This document shows positions 1 through 7,410 of a DNA stretch of 11,745 nucleotides, piece after piece. Source of the stretch: Pseudomonadales bacterium (GTDB taxonomy: Bacteria; Pseudomonadota; Gammaproteobacteria; Pseudomonadales; Azotimanducaceae); contig JAQWQN010000132.1 of the NCBI GenBank assembly GCA_029244465.1, positions 1-11,745 of the forward strand, written 5' to 3'. Numbering within the stretch: position 1 is the stretch's first letter; the number at the start of each line of letters is the position of its first letter. A program made the translations under genes and the position numbers. The notes under the pieces are model-generated. The model ran no database searches and was not told the origin of the DNA. It saw only the letters and a list, made by a program, of their open reading frames with translations.

Positions 1-774
1 ATGACGGCTGGCGGATTTCTTTCTAATACTCACATTCGTTTAGGAGATTCTTTCCTAGAAACGGTCAGTCCGTCTGATCTGGCTTGGCAGCGTTCAACAA
101 CACAAACCAGGCTTCTGGCGAAAAAAGGCGATTGTGGCTACATGGCAATCGTGCAAGTGCCGGATGTTGCCGTCGCTGCTCGTGCAATGGCAGAGCAGGG
201 GGCGGGTCACGGTATTGTTGCTGGCGATTGGCATGTCTGTCCCGGGATACCTGGGTCTGGCTTAGCTGGGGTTGAATCGGGGCGCTACGCGTTGGGAATG
301 GCACTGCAAAAAAAACAAGGCACCCTCTCCGGCGCAAATGTTCAATTCCATCCGGCAGATTTCGGCACCCTTGCCGAGATCCAGGAGAACTGGCCAGGGC
401 ATGACAAATTCCCGTTCAATAAAGGCACTTACTTTCCGGCTGGTAATGCCTGGCAAAAGGATGTCGATGCCCGTCCTCATGGAGGTGTTACATCGGGTTT
501 TGCTGGGGTCGAAATAGGGTTGTTAGAGCATGCCCCAGAAGTGATTTGTAAACGCTGGTTGAATGGTCTTGGTGCGGGCTGTTGGATCGATAGTAGATCG
601 CCGACGGTCCTCAATCTCGCGGGTGGCCAGACTGTGCGCTTCGTACGTGCTGACGATGATGGTAGAACGGGTGTTGTCGGTGTTGATTTGTGGGTGCCCC
701 CCGACGCTCGACCTAAATTCGACGTTATAAACGTTTGTGGTGTCAGATGGACACTGATCGAACGGTCCGCGTGA
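1..774 (+). CDS. VOC/glyoxalase-like superfamily protein, 5'-truncated by window edge
   Basis: The reading frame is open from base 1 to a TGA at 772-774 (257 visible codons). The ATG at base 1 is probably an internal methionine. The first residues (TAGGFLSNTHIRLGDSFLE) match the middle of the first beta-alpha-beta module of glyoxalase-like proteins, where an N-A-x-I-x-L-G-D-x-Y-L-E-L type strand follows about 30 residues of N-terminal domain. Those residues would lie upstream of the window. The segment GDCGYMAIVQVPDVAVAARAMAEQGA (residues 43-68) is the typical strand-helix of a second module. GVEIGLLEHAPEVICKRW (about 169-186) begins another module, with metal or substrate residues not assignable by eye. 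VOC proteins are metal-dependent isomerases, lyases or extradiol dioxygenases, or non-catalytic binding proteins, and the exact reaction cannot be assigned. The gene converges with the crotonase gene with only 13 nt between stops. It may serve the same catabolic locus, but it is not part of the minus-strand operon. Confidence 0.8.
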   Translation: MTAGGFLSNTHIRLGDSFLETVSPSDLAWQRSTTQTRLLAKKGDCGYMAIVQVPDVAVAARAMAEQGAGHGIVAGDWHVCPGIPGSGLAGVESGRYALGMALQKKQGTLSGANVQFHPADFGTLAEIQENWPGHDKFPFNKGTYFPAGNAWQKDVDARPHGGVTSGFAGVEIGLLEHAPEVICKRWLNGLGAGCWIDSRSPTVLNLAGGQTVRFVRADDDGRTGVVGVDLWVPPDARPKFDVINVCGVRWTLIERSA

Positions 775-787
775 AACAGGACGCAAG

Positions 788-1525
788 CTAACGACCTTGG
801 AACTTGGCGTCGCGTTTTTGTAACCGGGCTTGCCTGCCTTCAATTGCATCCTCGCTGGCCGCTGTGGCCGCAACCAAAGCATCCACCGCAGCGTGTTCTA
901 TACCGTCACGGAAAGTCATTTCTTTTAACAAAAGAGCCTTAATCGCTCGTAGCGACAGGGGTGCGTTTTTCGCCAGTCGCGAGACTAACTCGTCACAGGT
1001 GTTCTCCAGTTCTTGTTGGTCAGCGATCCGGGAGATCATGCCAAGCTGATGTAGTTTTTTAGCCGGCAAGGGGTCGCCCAGCATGAGAATCTCACGAGCC
1101 CCGACGGGCCCCGCGACTTCTAGCAGTTTTTTTGCGAGAAACCAAGTCGGTGCCATACCAATTTGTGCGAGTGACATACCAAACTTGGCGTGCTCCTCTG
1201 CGATCACAAAGTCACAATGCAATGCGATCTCACAACCGCCTGCAATGGCAAACCCCTGCACGACAGAGACCACGGGGAGCGGGTAGGTTTCAACGGCATG
1301 GAAGACAGGCTCAATATTAACTTTCATCCCCATGCTAATGTCTCGGCCCGCACAGAAGGACGGTCCAGCACCTCTTAGAACAGTGACACGTTCATCATCA
1401 GCGGGTTCGCGAGTGAAGGCTAGGAGTAGAAGTTCCAACATCTCGTCGGTCATCGCATTACGTTTTTCGGGACGGTTCATGGTCACCGTGCGAATGCCAT
1501 TCTGGCTCGATTCCTCAACTAACAT
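788..1525 (-). CDS. Enoyl-CoA hydratase/isomerase (crotonase) family protein
   Basis: This 245-residue protein has the usual crotonase length and layout. MNRPEKRNAM lies at 16-25, the first oxyanion-hole loop SFCAGRDI at 56-63, and the second loop GFAIAGGCEIALHCDF at 91-106. A helical C-terminal trimerisation region runs from about 190. In enoyl-CoA hydratase two glutamates activate water. The first is present as Glu99 in GGCEIAL. The second, expected three residues after the F-G of AKFGMSLAQIG, is Leu119, so the enzyme may be an isomerase, hydrolase, lyase or other crotonase rather than a classical hydratase. Crotonases act on acyl-CoA thioesters in the cytoplasm. The ATG at 1525 is preceded by GGAG with a 6-nt spacer, which fixes the start. 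It is the last gene of the minus-strand cluster, 31 nt after the PhyH stop. A few crotonases act on non-CoA substrates, so the CoA dependence is inferred from the family. Confidence 0.92.
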   Translation of the reverse strand: MLVEESSQNGIRTVTMNRPEKRNAMTDEMLELLLLAFTREPADDERVTVLRGAGPSFCAGRDISMGMKVNIEPVFHAVETYPLPVVSVVQGFAIAGGCEIALHCDFVIAEEHAKFGMSLAQIGMAPTWFLAKKLLEVAGPVGAREILMLGDPLPAKKLHQLGMISRIADQQELENTCDELVSRLAKNAPLSLRAIKALLLKEMTFRDGIEHAAVDALVAATAASEDAIEGRQARLQKRDAKFQGR

Positions 1526-1556
1526 CGGTTACTCCGGTTATGGTCTTAGCGTTGTT

Positions 1557-2891
1557 CTAAAGATTTGCGTGTAAGTTAACGTGCCAGCAACCGTCGCCAG
1601 CATAGGTCGCTATATTTTCTAGTGCGATGGCAGGTGTGCCACCACCCCCTCTAGCTACATCGCCGGTTGGCAAGAGTGGTAATTTGTAGCGATCCCACCA
1701 GGGAGTTTCATCGATGACGTTGCCTTGGACGGCATGTTTGCCAAGGTTCCAATCAGCAAACATATCTTCGTCTGGTGCCCGACGATCTGCTACGAACTCG
1801 TTAGAGTCCATAATCCATTGATTAGTGACTTCGCGCATACCATCTGCAGCATTGTCTGGACCATCGGTGGTAAAACGAAAGACGCCATCCATATCGCAGT
1901 TGATCCTTGGGCCACCCTGTTTACCCGCTGCCGTCCATCGCATGTGACCGCGTGTTCTTGACCGGTTCAGATCTTGAATTGCAGCAAGTCTTATACGTTT
2001 TCCTTCGTGCACGCCCGCGGAGTGCACTATCCACCCATGACAGAACACGACGTCGCCCGCTTTGCCGGTGAACTCCACTGGCACAGTATTTTTTTTAATG
2101 GTATCCATGATTTTTTTGGATTCTGGAGTCGCCACCCAGTTTAGTGCCTGCTGGGATGTGTGATACAGGCTTTGTGCTGAACCGGGGTAAAAGGTAAAAC
2201 CGCCCCCGCCAGGCTCGACATCTTCAAGCAGAGTGACTACCTGCATTTCCGCCATGTTTGCGTCCATATGTGGACCTAAAGCAGATACTGGACCTCTGGG
2301 ATCTCGGGGGAAGATGGCATAAATCCCGCGGTTACGGTGAGGACGTTTGACGGGCCCGCCCATCAACGCCTCTGCCATGTACATAACGTTGGGATGAGCA
2401 GAGGTGGCATTGACAAAGTCAGGGTCGTGGCCGATGCCATGCCAACGCCAAACATCGTTGCTGATGTCCTGGGTCAGCTTATGCGGTAAGCGCCCGACCC
2501 GTTCACCGATAGCCGCGCCATGTCGATGTTTGCTGGCGGCGGGCCAAGCGGCGTCTCCCATCCAGTTACGAGCCAAACCCCAACGATTCTCTTTAGGCCA
2601 GAATCTTCCGGGTGCAATCCAGGTCGTCGAGTCGTCTTGCTTAGCACCGGCTTGCAAGATCGGCGGCTGCGACCAGAACAGCTCGAGAAAGGGTGAAAAT
2701 TCTTCGCGCGCAATCAGCCCTCGTTTGATCACAAATCCTTGGGTGCGAAATTGTGCCGCTTCTTCTGAGGACAATCCAAGTTCAGCGGCGCCAATCGGGT
2801 CGTCCTCCGGGCGGATAGGGACAGGCGAGTGTGCGGCGGGTGAATTGGTGCCAAACGCGGTTTCAGGATCTTTGGGTATGGGTGTTTTCAT
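1557..2891 (-). CDS. Phytanoyl-CoA dioxygenase (PhyH) family Fe(II)/2-oxoglutarate oxygenase, long form
   Basis: This 444-residue protein has a double-stranded beta-helix core. Residues 38-57 (LGLSSEEAAQFRTQGFVIKR) are the usual N-terminal helix and G-F-V strand of PhyH proteins. The iron ligands appear as H208-x-D210 in GPHMDANMAEM and a distal His290 in GWIVHSAG. Arg299 or Arg301 is suited to bind 2-oxoglutarate. PGGGGFTFYPGSA (227-239) is the conserved loop between them. About 130 residues follow the core, rich in Trp, Asp and Gly, making it clearly longer than the usual PhyH length of about 250-310. Such enzymes hydroxylate or otherwise oxidise small molecules, consuming O2 and 2-oxoglutarate, and the substrate is not recognisable. 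I chose the ATG at 2891, 2 nt after the hydratase stop, with no clear Shine-Dalgarno, so translational coupling is likely. An in-frame TTG at 2912 would add seven residues and overlap the hydratase gene. Confidence 0.9.
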   Translation of the reverse strand: MKTPIPKDPETAFGTNSPAAHSPVPIRPEDDPIGAAELGLSSEEAAQFRTQGFVIKRGLIAREEFSPFLELFWSQPPILQAGAKQDDSTTWIAPGRFWPKENRWGLARNWMGDAAWPAASKHRHGAAIGERVGRLPHKLTQDISNDVWRWHGIGHDPDFVNATSAHPNVMYMAEALMGGPVKRPHRNRGIYAIFPRDPRGPVSALGPHMDANMAEMQVVTLLEDVEPGGGGFTFYPGSAQSLYHTSQQALNWVATPESKKIMDTIKKNTVPVEFTGKAGDVVFCHGWIVHSAGVHEGKRIRLAAIQDLNRSRTRGHMRWTAAGKQGGPRINCDMDGVFRFTTDGPDNAADGMREVTNQWIMDSNEFVADRRAPDEDMFADWNLGKHAVQGNVIDETPWWDRYKLPLLPTGDVARGGGGTPAIALENIATYAGDGCWHVNLHANL

Positions 2892-2893
2892 CG

Positions 2894-3709
2894 CTATGAC
2901 GTTGACACGCAAGCGGTTGTAAGTCCATCAAACTCGACCTGCACCTGGGTTGCGGGGGGTACTGGATGTAAGCCGCCTGGGGTCGAACAGATGATAGTCG
3001 TGCCATCTCTTACTAGCGCATAGTCGCCCGTGCCTTCTGCGTTTAACGTTTGTAGTAGCCAAGAAACCGTGCCCACCGGACCGTAGACGCCATTGACCTC
3101 AAGCTCTGTTAACGTCACTTGTTCAAGTTGTTCGCCACCGAGATAGACCGTCATGGGCGCATCAAGAGGAATTGTTTCAAGACGACCAGTTTTCGTCTCA
3201 GCGCAGTGCACCACCCCGGTGTGAATACAATTTGTACCGATGAGCTCAAGTCCCCGTCGGCCTTGATTATCTCCCGCGGGTCCATCCATCCCTATGGCGT
3301 GTAGTTCGATTATCGGTTCATATGCGACTTGCCACTCAGCACAGTCGTTGCTGCGTGTATCGATCAGTCGAACACCGAGTTCGCCCTCGATACCTAATCG
3401 TCGATGATCGACATCGCTATTATTGCTAAAGCTCTCGTCATTGTATAAGTACCCGTGTACCGATTCCGATAACCCCATAACCCCGGCTGTATGTCGTCTC
3501 ACCGTTCGGCTTGTATAACCGATTTTGAAGCCAACCACCTTGTCGCCGCGTCTTTCGCGGACGCGACGCAAGGCACGTTGCAATTGGTATGCTTGCGCGA
3601 CCGTGCGCGGGCCGCGACTCTCTGCGAAGATTCGACGCCTCGCGCGGTGGTCTAAGTCTTCGAGTAGCTCCTCGGCAAGCGCGTCCAGATCCGCGTTATT
3701 TGGCCACAT
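2894..3709 (-). CDS. 2-keto-4-pentenoate hydratase family protein (MhpD/HpaH-like, FAH-related fold)
   Basis: This 271-residue protein matches the length of 2-hydroxypenta-2,4-dienoate hydratases. An N-terminal helix (about 30-55) ends in TVAQAYQLQRALRR. It is followed by VVGFKIGYTS (58-67) with the conserved Lys62, then GIEGELGVRL (106-115) with Glu108 and Glu110, and YEPIIELHA (130-138) with Glu131. These are the expected acidic metal ligands. The C-terminal stretch GTTIICSTPGGLHPVPP fits the glycine/threonine loop before the final strand. Family members add water to, or decarboxylate, unsaturated 2-oxo acids, typically after aromatic meta-cleavage, using Mg2+ or Mn2+. The ATG at 3709 has GGAG six to seven nt upstream and is favoured over an in-frame TTG at 3727. 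It overlaps the DppF-like ATPase gene by 14 nt. No ring-cleaving dioxygenase or aldolase is visible in the window, so a meta-cleavage role is unproven. The alternative is another member of the fumarylacetoacetate-hydrolase-like superfamily. Confidence 0.88.
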   Translation of the reverse strand: MWPNNADLDALAEELLEDLDHRARRRIFAESRGPRTVAQAYQLQRALRRVRERRGDKVVGFKIGYTSRTVRRHTAGVMGLSESVHGYLYNDESFSNNSDVDHRRLGIEGELGVRLIDTRSNDCAEWQVAYEPIIELHAIGMDGPAGDNQGRRGLELIGTNCIHTGVVHCAETKTGRLETIPLDAPMTVYLGGEQLEQVTLTELEVNGVYGPVGTVSWLLQTLNAEGTGDYALVRDGTTIICSTPGGLHPVPPATQVQVEFDGLTTACVSTS

Positions 3710-4637
3710 TGAGGTCTCCAGAGCCAATGACCCAACAACTCACCTGTACCTGCTCTCGGGCTACTAACGGCGGGCTTTCTTTTGTACATCGATCTATTTT
3801 GTGCGGGCATCGCGGATGAAAATGACAGCCAGTCGGTGGTTCTATTGCACTTGCTACCTCTCCCCGAATCAGATTGCTGTTTCGGGCTATGGTCGGATCA
3901 GGTTCAGGCACGGCACTTATTAACGCCTGGGTGTAAGGGTGTTGGGGCGATGCGAAGATTTTTTCCGTAGGACCTGTTTCAACAATTCTACCTAAATACA
4001 TGACCGCAACGCGGTCACTGGCGTGTTGCACAAGGGCCAAGTCGTGAGCGATTAAGAGATAGGTTATGTTTAATTCGTCCTGAAGGTCCTGCAGCAGATT
4101 CAGTATTTGTGCGCGGATTGATACATCCAATGCCGAGATTGGCTCATCTAAGAGGATAAGTTCGGGCGCGAGCATTAATGCTCGCGCGATGGCGATACGC
4201 TGGCGTTGACCACCGGAAAACTCGTGTGGGTAGAGGTTGCCTGCGTTTGTCTGCAGACCGACGAGAGCCATGACAAGCTCAAGTCGTTGCGTCACCTCAT
4301 CGCGTTTGAAACCGTGTGCCCACATCGGTTCACTGAGTATGGTTGAGACCTTTAGCCGCGGATTCAAGGACGAGTAAGGGTCTTGAAACACAACCTGCAC
4401 ACGTCGTCGAAAGCGTTTGTTGAATTTGATCAGAGGCTCCCCGGCAAAGCTCATTGAGCCTGCGGTTATCGGGGCAAGCCCAAGTATAATTTTTGCCAAG
4501 GTTGACTTGCCGCAACCTGATTCGCCGACTAGCGCGAAGGTCTCTCCTTTGACTATGTCGAGGTTTACGCCATCGACCGCACGCACGATTTGACCGTTAG
4601 TTTGAAAGTGACATTTGATCGCTCGCAGGTTGAGCAT
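3696..4637 (-). CDS. Oligopeptide/dipeptide-type ABC importer ATP-binding protein (DppF/OppF-like)
   Basis: This 313-residue ATPase of a PepT-family importer sits on the cytoplasmic face and powers uptake. Walker A is GESGCGKST (38-46), the Q-loop glutamine is near 85 in VVFQDPYSSLNP, and the signature is FSGGQRQR (140-147). Walker B is LILLDEP (160-166) and the switch histidine is His198. After the nucleotide-binding domain comes the oligopeptide-transporter C-terminal domain with HPYTQALISAVPEP. Four cysteines (271, 277, 284, 301) are spaced as in the Fe-S-binding tail of DppD/DppF-type ATPases. The start is the ATG at 4637, one nt after the stop of the upstream ATPase gene, with GAGG about nine nt before it. 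A longer frame to 4673 would run inside the neighbour and is not favoured. The 3' end overlaps the hydratase gene by 14 nt. Assignment to the F subunit rather than D rests on gene order and the GCGKST Walker A. Confidence 0.93.
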   Translation of the reverse strand: MLNLRAIKCHFQTNGQIVRAVDGVNLDIVKGETFALVGESGCGKSTLAKIILGLAPITAGSMSFAGEPLIKFNKRFRRRVQVVFQDPYSSLNPRLKVSTILSEPMWAHGFKRDEVTQRLELVMALVGLQTNAGNLYPHEFSGGQRQRIAIARALMLAPELILLDEPISALDVSIRAQILNLLQDLQDELNITYLLIAHDLALVQHASDRVAVMYLGRIVETGPTEKIFASPQHPYTQALISAVPEPDPTIARNSNLIRGEVASAIEPPTGCHFHPRCPHKIDRCTKESPPLVAREQVQVSCWVIGSGDLNVAK

Positions 4638-4638
4638 A

Positions 4639-5613
4639 TTACTGCACCTCGAAACAGGCGATCTCGCGCCCACCCTTGTCGATCAAAGGGGGACTTTCCC
4701 TATGGCAACGGTCTTTGACCAAGTCACAGCGCGGTGCAAATGCGCATCCCATCGGAAGATCCAAAGGGTCGGGTGGTGTACCGGGTATCGAAAAAAGACG
4801 CCCGCGCTCGGTCTTGATGCCAATTCTTGGGACTGAGGCTAACAGTCCGCGCGTATAGGGGTGTGCGGGCGCGGCATACAGGTCAGTGACCGCGGCGGTT
4901 TCCACGACGCTACCGGCGTACATGACGGCGACTCGGTCGCATAACGACGCTGCCACACCAAGATCGTGTGTGATGAAGAGTAATCCGGCGCCGCTTTCGT
5001 CTTGCAATTGATCCAGTAAGTCCATTAGCTGGACCTGGATCGTCACGTCTAGGGCACTCGTTGGTTCGTCCGCGATGAGCAGGTTTGGGCGACAGGCAGT
5101 GGCCATGGCGGCGATTACACGTTGGCGCATACCGCCGGAGAACTGGTGTGGAAAATGACTTATCCGCAGGGCGGGTGAGGGGACACGAACTCTGTGCAAC
5201 TCCTCGGTCGCAAGTGCCAATGCAGTCTGGTCGGTGTCGTGGCGGTGGCGTCGAATCGGGGCTGCAACTTGGCTGCCAATTGAAAATACCGGGTTGAGAG
5301 AGGTCATCGGATCTTGAGAAATCATGGCGATTTCTTTGCCACGGATCTGGGCTGCGTAAGTGGCTTGATTCAACTGCGATAGTTCACGACCGTTCAGTCG
5401 AATCGAACCCCCGACAATGCGTCCTGCAGGACGTGGCAGCAATCCTAGGAGTGACAGTCCTGTCATGGTCTTACCGCTACCGGATTCGCCGATTAGGCCA
5501 AGGGTTTCGCCATAGGCAATGCTAAAACTGACCTGATTGACGGCTTTCACAACACCTCGTCGCAGGTGGAGGTGTGTCTGTAGGTCTTGCACTTCTAAAA
5601 CGTTCGTACTCAT
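4639..5613 (-). CDS. Oligopeptide/dipeptide-type ABC importer ATP-binding protein (DppD/OppD-like)
   Basis: This 324-residue ATPase pairs with the DppF-like subunit. Walker A is GESGSGKT (42-49), the Q-loop glutamine is at 100 in MISQDPMTSLNP, and the signature is FSGGMRQR (158-165). Walker B is LLIADEP (178-184), followed by TSALD, and the switch histidine is His216. The GMRQRV signature variant is characteristic of the D subunit. The C-terminal domain has HPYTRGLLASVP and the GTPPDP loop. Cysteines at 290, 296, 303 and 320 match the Fe-S-type tail. The start is the ATG at 5613, whose ATGA overlaps the TGA of the upstream permease by 4 nt, indicating translational coupling. Only a weak AAGG lies 11 nt upstream. 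The open frame extends to 5721 inside the permease gene, but those residues have no family counterpart. The substrate class cannot be deduced from the ATPase. Confidence 0.93.
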   Translation of the reverse strand: MSTNVLEVQDLQTHLHLRRGVVKAVNQVSFSIAYGETLGLIGESGSGKTMTGLSLLGLLPRPAGRIVGGSIRLNGRELSQLNQATYAAQIRGKEIAMISQDPMTSLNPVFSIGSQVAAPIRRHRHDTDQTALALATEELHRVRVPSPALRISHFPHQFSGGMRQRVIAAMATACRPNLLIADEPTSALDVTIQVQLMDLLDQLQDESGAGLLFITHDLGVAASLCDRVAVMYAGSVVETAAVTDLYAAPAHPYTRGLLASVPRIGIKTERGRLFSIPGTPPDPLDLPMGCAFAPRCDLVKDRCHRESPPLIDKGGREIACFEVQ

Positions 5614-6497
5614 GACTGCTTTAACCTTGGATCTAAAGTGTCTCGCAACCAGTCGCCGACAATGTTGGAAGCAAGGCAGGCCATCATAATCGCGAACCCC
5701 GGCATGGTGATGAGCCACCACGCAACTTCAATGTAGTTTCGACCATCCGACAACATCCCACCCCATGATACATCGGGTGGCTGGATGCCCAGGCCGAGGA
5801 AGCTCAATCCTGCTTCGAAAACAATGACACTACCAAACTGTAATGTCGCGAGGACCAACAAGGTATTCAGGACATTAGGCCACAGATGACGAATGAAAAT
5901 CACCGGCGTCGAAACGCCGGCAACTTTTGCGAGTGCGATATAGTCGCGCTCACGAAGACTTAATACCTCGCCGCGCACAATTCGCGCGTACCACGTCCAA
6001 TAAGACAGCACAATGATGAAAACCACCATTGCTTCGCCAGGCGAGAGAACGGCGACAAACAACATAGCCAACGGTATAGATGGCACAGACATCTGTATGT
6101 CGATTAGGCGAGAGATGATGGCGTCAATCCAGCCGCCAAAGTAGCCCGCAGCCATACCTAAAAATGTTCCCAGGGCGCCACTCAGTATAATCGCGTAAGC
6201 GGCGATCGTGACGGAAACCCTGGCCCCAGCGATGAGTCGCGAGAGGATGTCTCTGCCGAGGTTGTCCGTCCCTAAGATGTGCGCCGAACTGCCGCCGTCC
6301 AGCCATGCTGGCGGAGTGAGCCGCATGGCCAGATCGATTTCGTTCGCGCTGTGAGGAGAGATCCAACTGCCAAAAAAGGCAGCGACTAGCACTAGCCCCA
6401 GAACGGTCATAGCGATGTATGGAAACCTGGCAAAGCCAAGCCATGTGCGTAATGAGGCAAAAATACTTCGCTGCTTCAGTATGCTTTCAGCGCCCAT
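5610..6497 (-). CDS. ABC importer permease (DppC/OppC-like)
   Basis: This 295-residue inner-membrane protein has about six transmembrane segments, the first at about 27-46 after a short polar N-terminus. The OppC N-terminal domain is followed by the hallmark HILGTDNLGRDILSRLIAG (73-91), where the membrane-spanning transport domain begins. The cytoplasmic EAA loop, which contacts the ATPases, lies at about 188-208 with AKVAGVS and the FIRHLWPN ending. SFLGLGIQPPDVSWG (232-246) is also conserved in DppC proteins, as is the C-terminal DTLDPRL. The ATG at 6497 is preceded by GAGG with a 7-nt spacer and overlaps the DppB-like gene by 11 nt. An in-frame TTG at 6515 is possible but less likely. It forms the translocation pore with the DppB-like permease. 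Confidence 0.94.
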   Translation of the reverse strand: MGAESILKQRSIFASLRTWLGFARFPYIAMTVLGLVLVAAFFGSWISPHSANEIDLAMRLTPPAWLDGGSSAHILGTDNLGRDILSRLIAGARVSVTIAAYAIILSGALGTFLGMAAGYFGGWIDAIISRLIDIQMSVPSIPLAMLFVAVLSPGEAMVVFIIVLSYWTWYARIVRGEVLSLRERDYIALAKVAGVSTPVIFIRHLWPNVLNTLLVLATLQFGSVIVFEAGLSFLGLGIQPPDVSWGGMLSDGRNYIEVAWWLITMPGFAIMMACLASNIVGDWLRDTLDPRLKQS

Positions 6498-7407
6498 GAC
6501 GTATCCTCGGATCAATTAAGCCATAGCTCAGGTCAACAAGAAGATTCACCAGGACAAAAACAACTGCAGATAAAATGACGCCTGCTTGAACGACTGGAAA
6601 GTCGCGGTTAAATACTGCCTCAACGACAGTGCGGCCAACTCCCGGCCAAGCAAATACGACTTCCACCACAAATGCCCCGCCCAACATGTTGGCGAAGTAC
6701 ACCCCGATCATGGTGGCTAGTGGCACAGCTGCATTGCGCAGTGCGTACTTCCAGATTATAGCCCGTTCACTCAATCCGACAGATCGCGCCATCCGTATAT
6801 AGTCCGACTGTAGTATGTCGAGCATCGCTGAGCGAAGTGTCCGAGTCATAGCGGCCACTGGGTACCAACCCAACGCAATCGCCGGGAGGACAAGATGACT
6901 TAAATTACCGCGCCCGTAGGCAGGGAGCCAGTTAAGCGTGACCGCGAAAAATAGAATTAACAGCAGACCAATCCAAAAGCTCGGGATTGCTTGACCGAGC
7001 ATGGCGAATACCTTTGCCACTCGATCGACCCAAGAATCTTGGTATAAGGCAGAAAAGACGCCTAATGGTATTGCTAAGACAATGGCGAACAGAAGGCCGG
7101 CAACAGCGAGTTCGAGGGTTGCCGGCAATCGATCCAGTATCAAGTCAAGAGCCGGGGTCTGCCATTGATAGGAGTAGCCGAAATCGCCGACGAGAACGGA
7201 CTGCAAGAAGCGAAAAAATTGCACAAGTAGGGGTTGATCAAGTCCGAGTTCGACGCGCAATGCCTCGAAATCTGCTTCGCTTGCGTCCATTGGTAACAAC
7301 AGTGCTAATGGATCACCGGCGAGACGTTGTGCAATAAAGACGATAAGTACCGCGCCGAGAATTGCGATAAGGCCTTGCCAGAGTCTGCTAAAGAGATAAC
7401 GCGCCAT
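6487..7407 (-). CDS. ABC importer permease (DppB/OppB-like)
   Basis: This 306-residue inner-membrane protein has about six transmembrane helices, near 9-27, 98-120, 135-158, 172-190, 228-252 and 273-295. Recognisable family blocks are the N-terminal helix with AQRLAGDPLALLL, the LGLDQPLLVQFFRFL stretch (55-69), and GDFGYSY (74-80). The EAA loop is at about 205-226 (ARSVGLSERAII, ending KYALRNA), followed by WPGVGRTVVEAV. The C-terminus ends with YGLIDPRIR. The ATG at 7407 lies 3 nt after the stop of the binding-protein gene. No strong Shine-Dalgarno is visible, so expression is likely coupled to the upstream gene. It would pair with the DppC-like permease. Confidence 0.94.
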   Translation of the reverse strand: MARYLFSRLWQGLIAILGAVLIVFIAQRLAGDPLALLLPMDASEADFEALRVELGLDQPLLVQFFRFLQSVLVGDFGYSYQWQTPALDLILDRLPATLELAVAGLLFAIVLAIPLGVFSALYQDSWVDRVAKVFAMLGQAIPSFWIGLLLILFFAVTLNWLPAYGRGNLSHLVLPAIALGWYPVAAMTRTLRSAMLDILQSDYIRMARSVGLSERAIIWKYALRNAAVPLATMIGVYFANMLGGAFVVEVVFAWPGVGRTVVEAVFNRDFPVVQAGVILSAVVFVLVNLLVDLSYGLIDPRIRHGR

Positions 7408-7410
7408 GGT

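Noticed and set aside
523..882. 119-codon minus-strand frame across the VOC/crotonase junction
   Set aside because: It overlaps the 3' ends of two real genes in other frames, with no recognisable content.
2404..2922. 172-codon plus-strand frame antisense to the operon PhyH
   Set aside because: It lies opposite a gene with clear catalytic motifs, and its product is a typical low-information antisense translation.
5614..5721. N-terminal extension of the DppD-like ATPase
   Set aside because: The extra 36 codons lie inside the permease gene and have no counterpart in the family. The ATGA-overlapping start at 5613 fits far better.
6987..7337. 116-codon plus-strand frame opposite the DppB-like permease
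   Set aside because: It is an antisense shadow rich in Arg, with no start signal.
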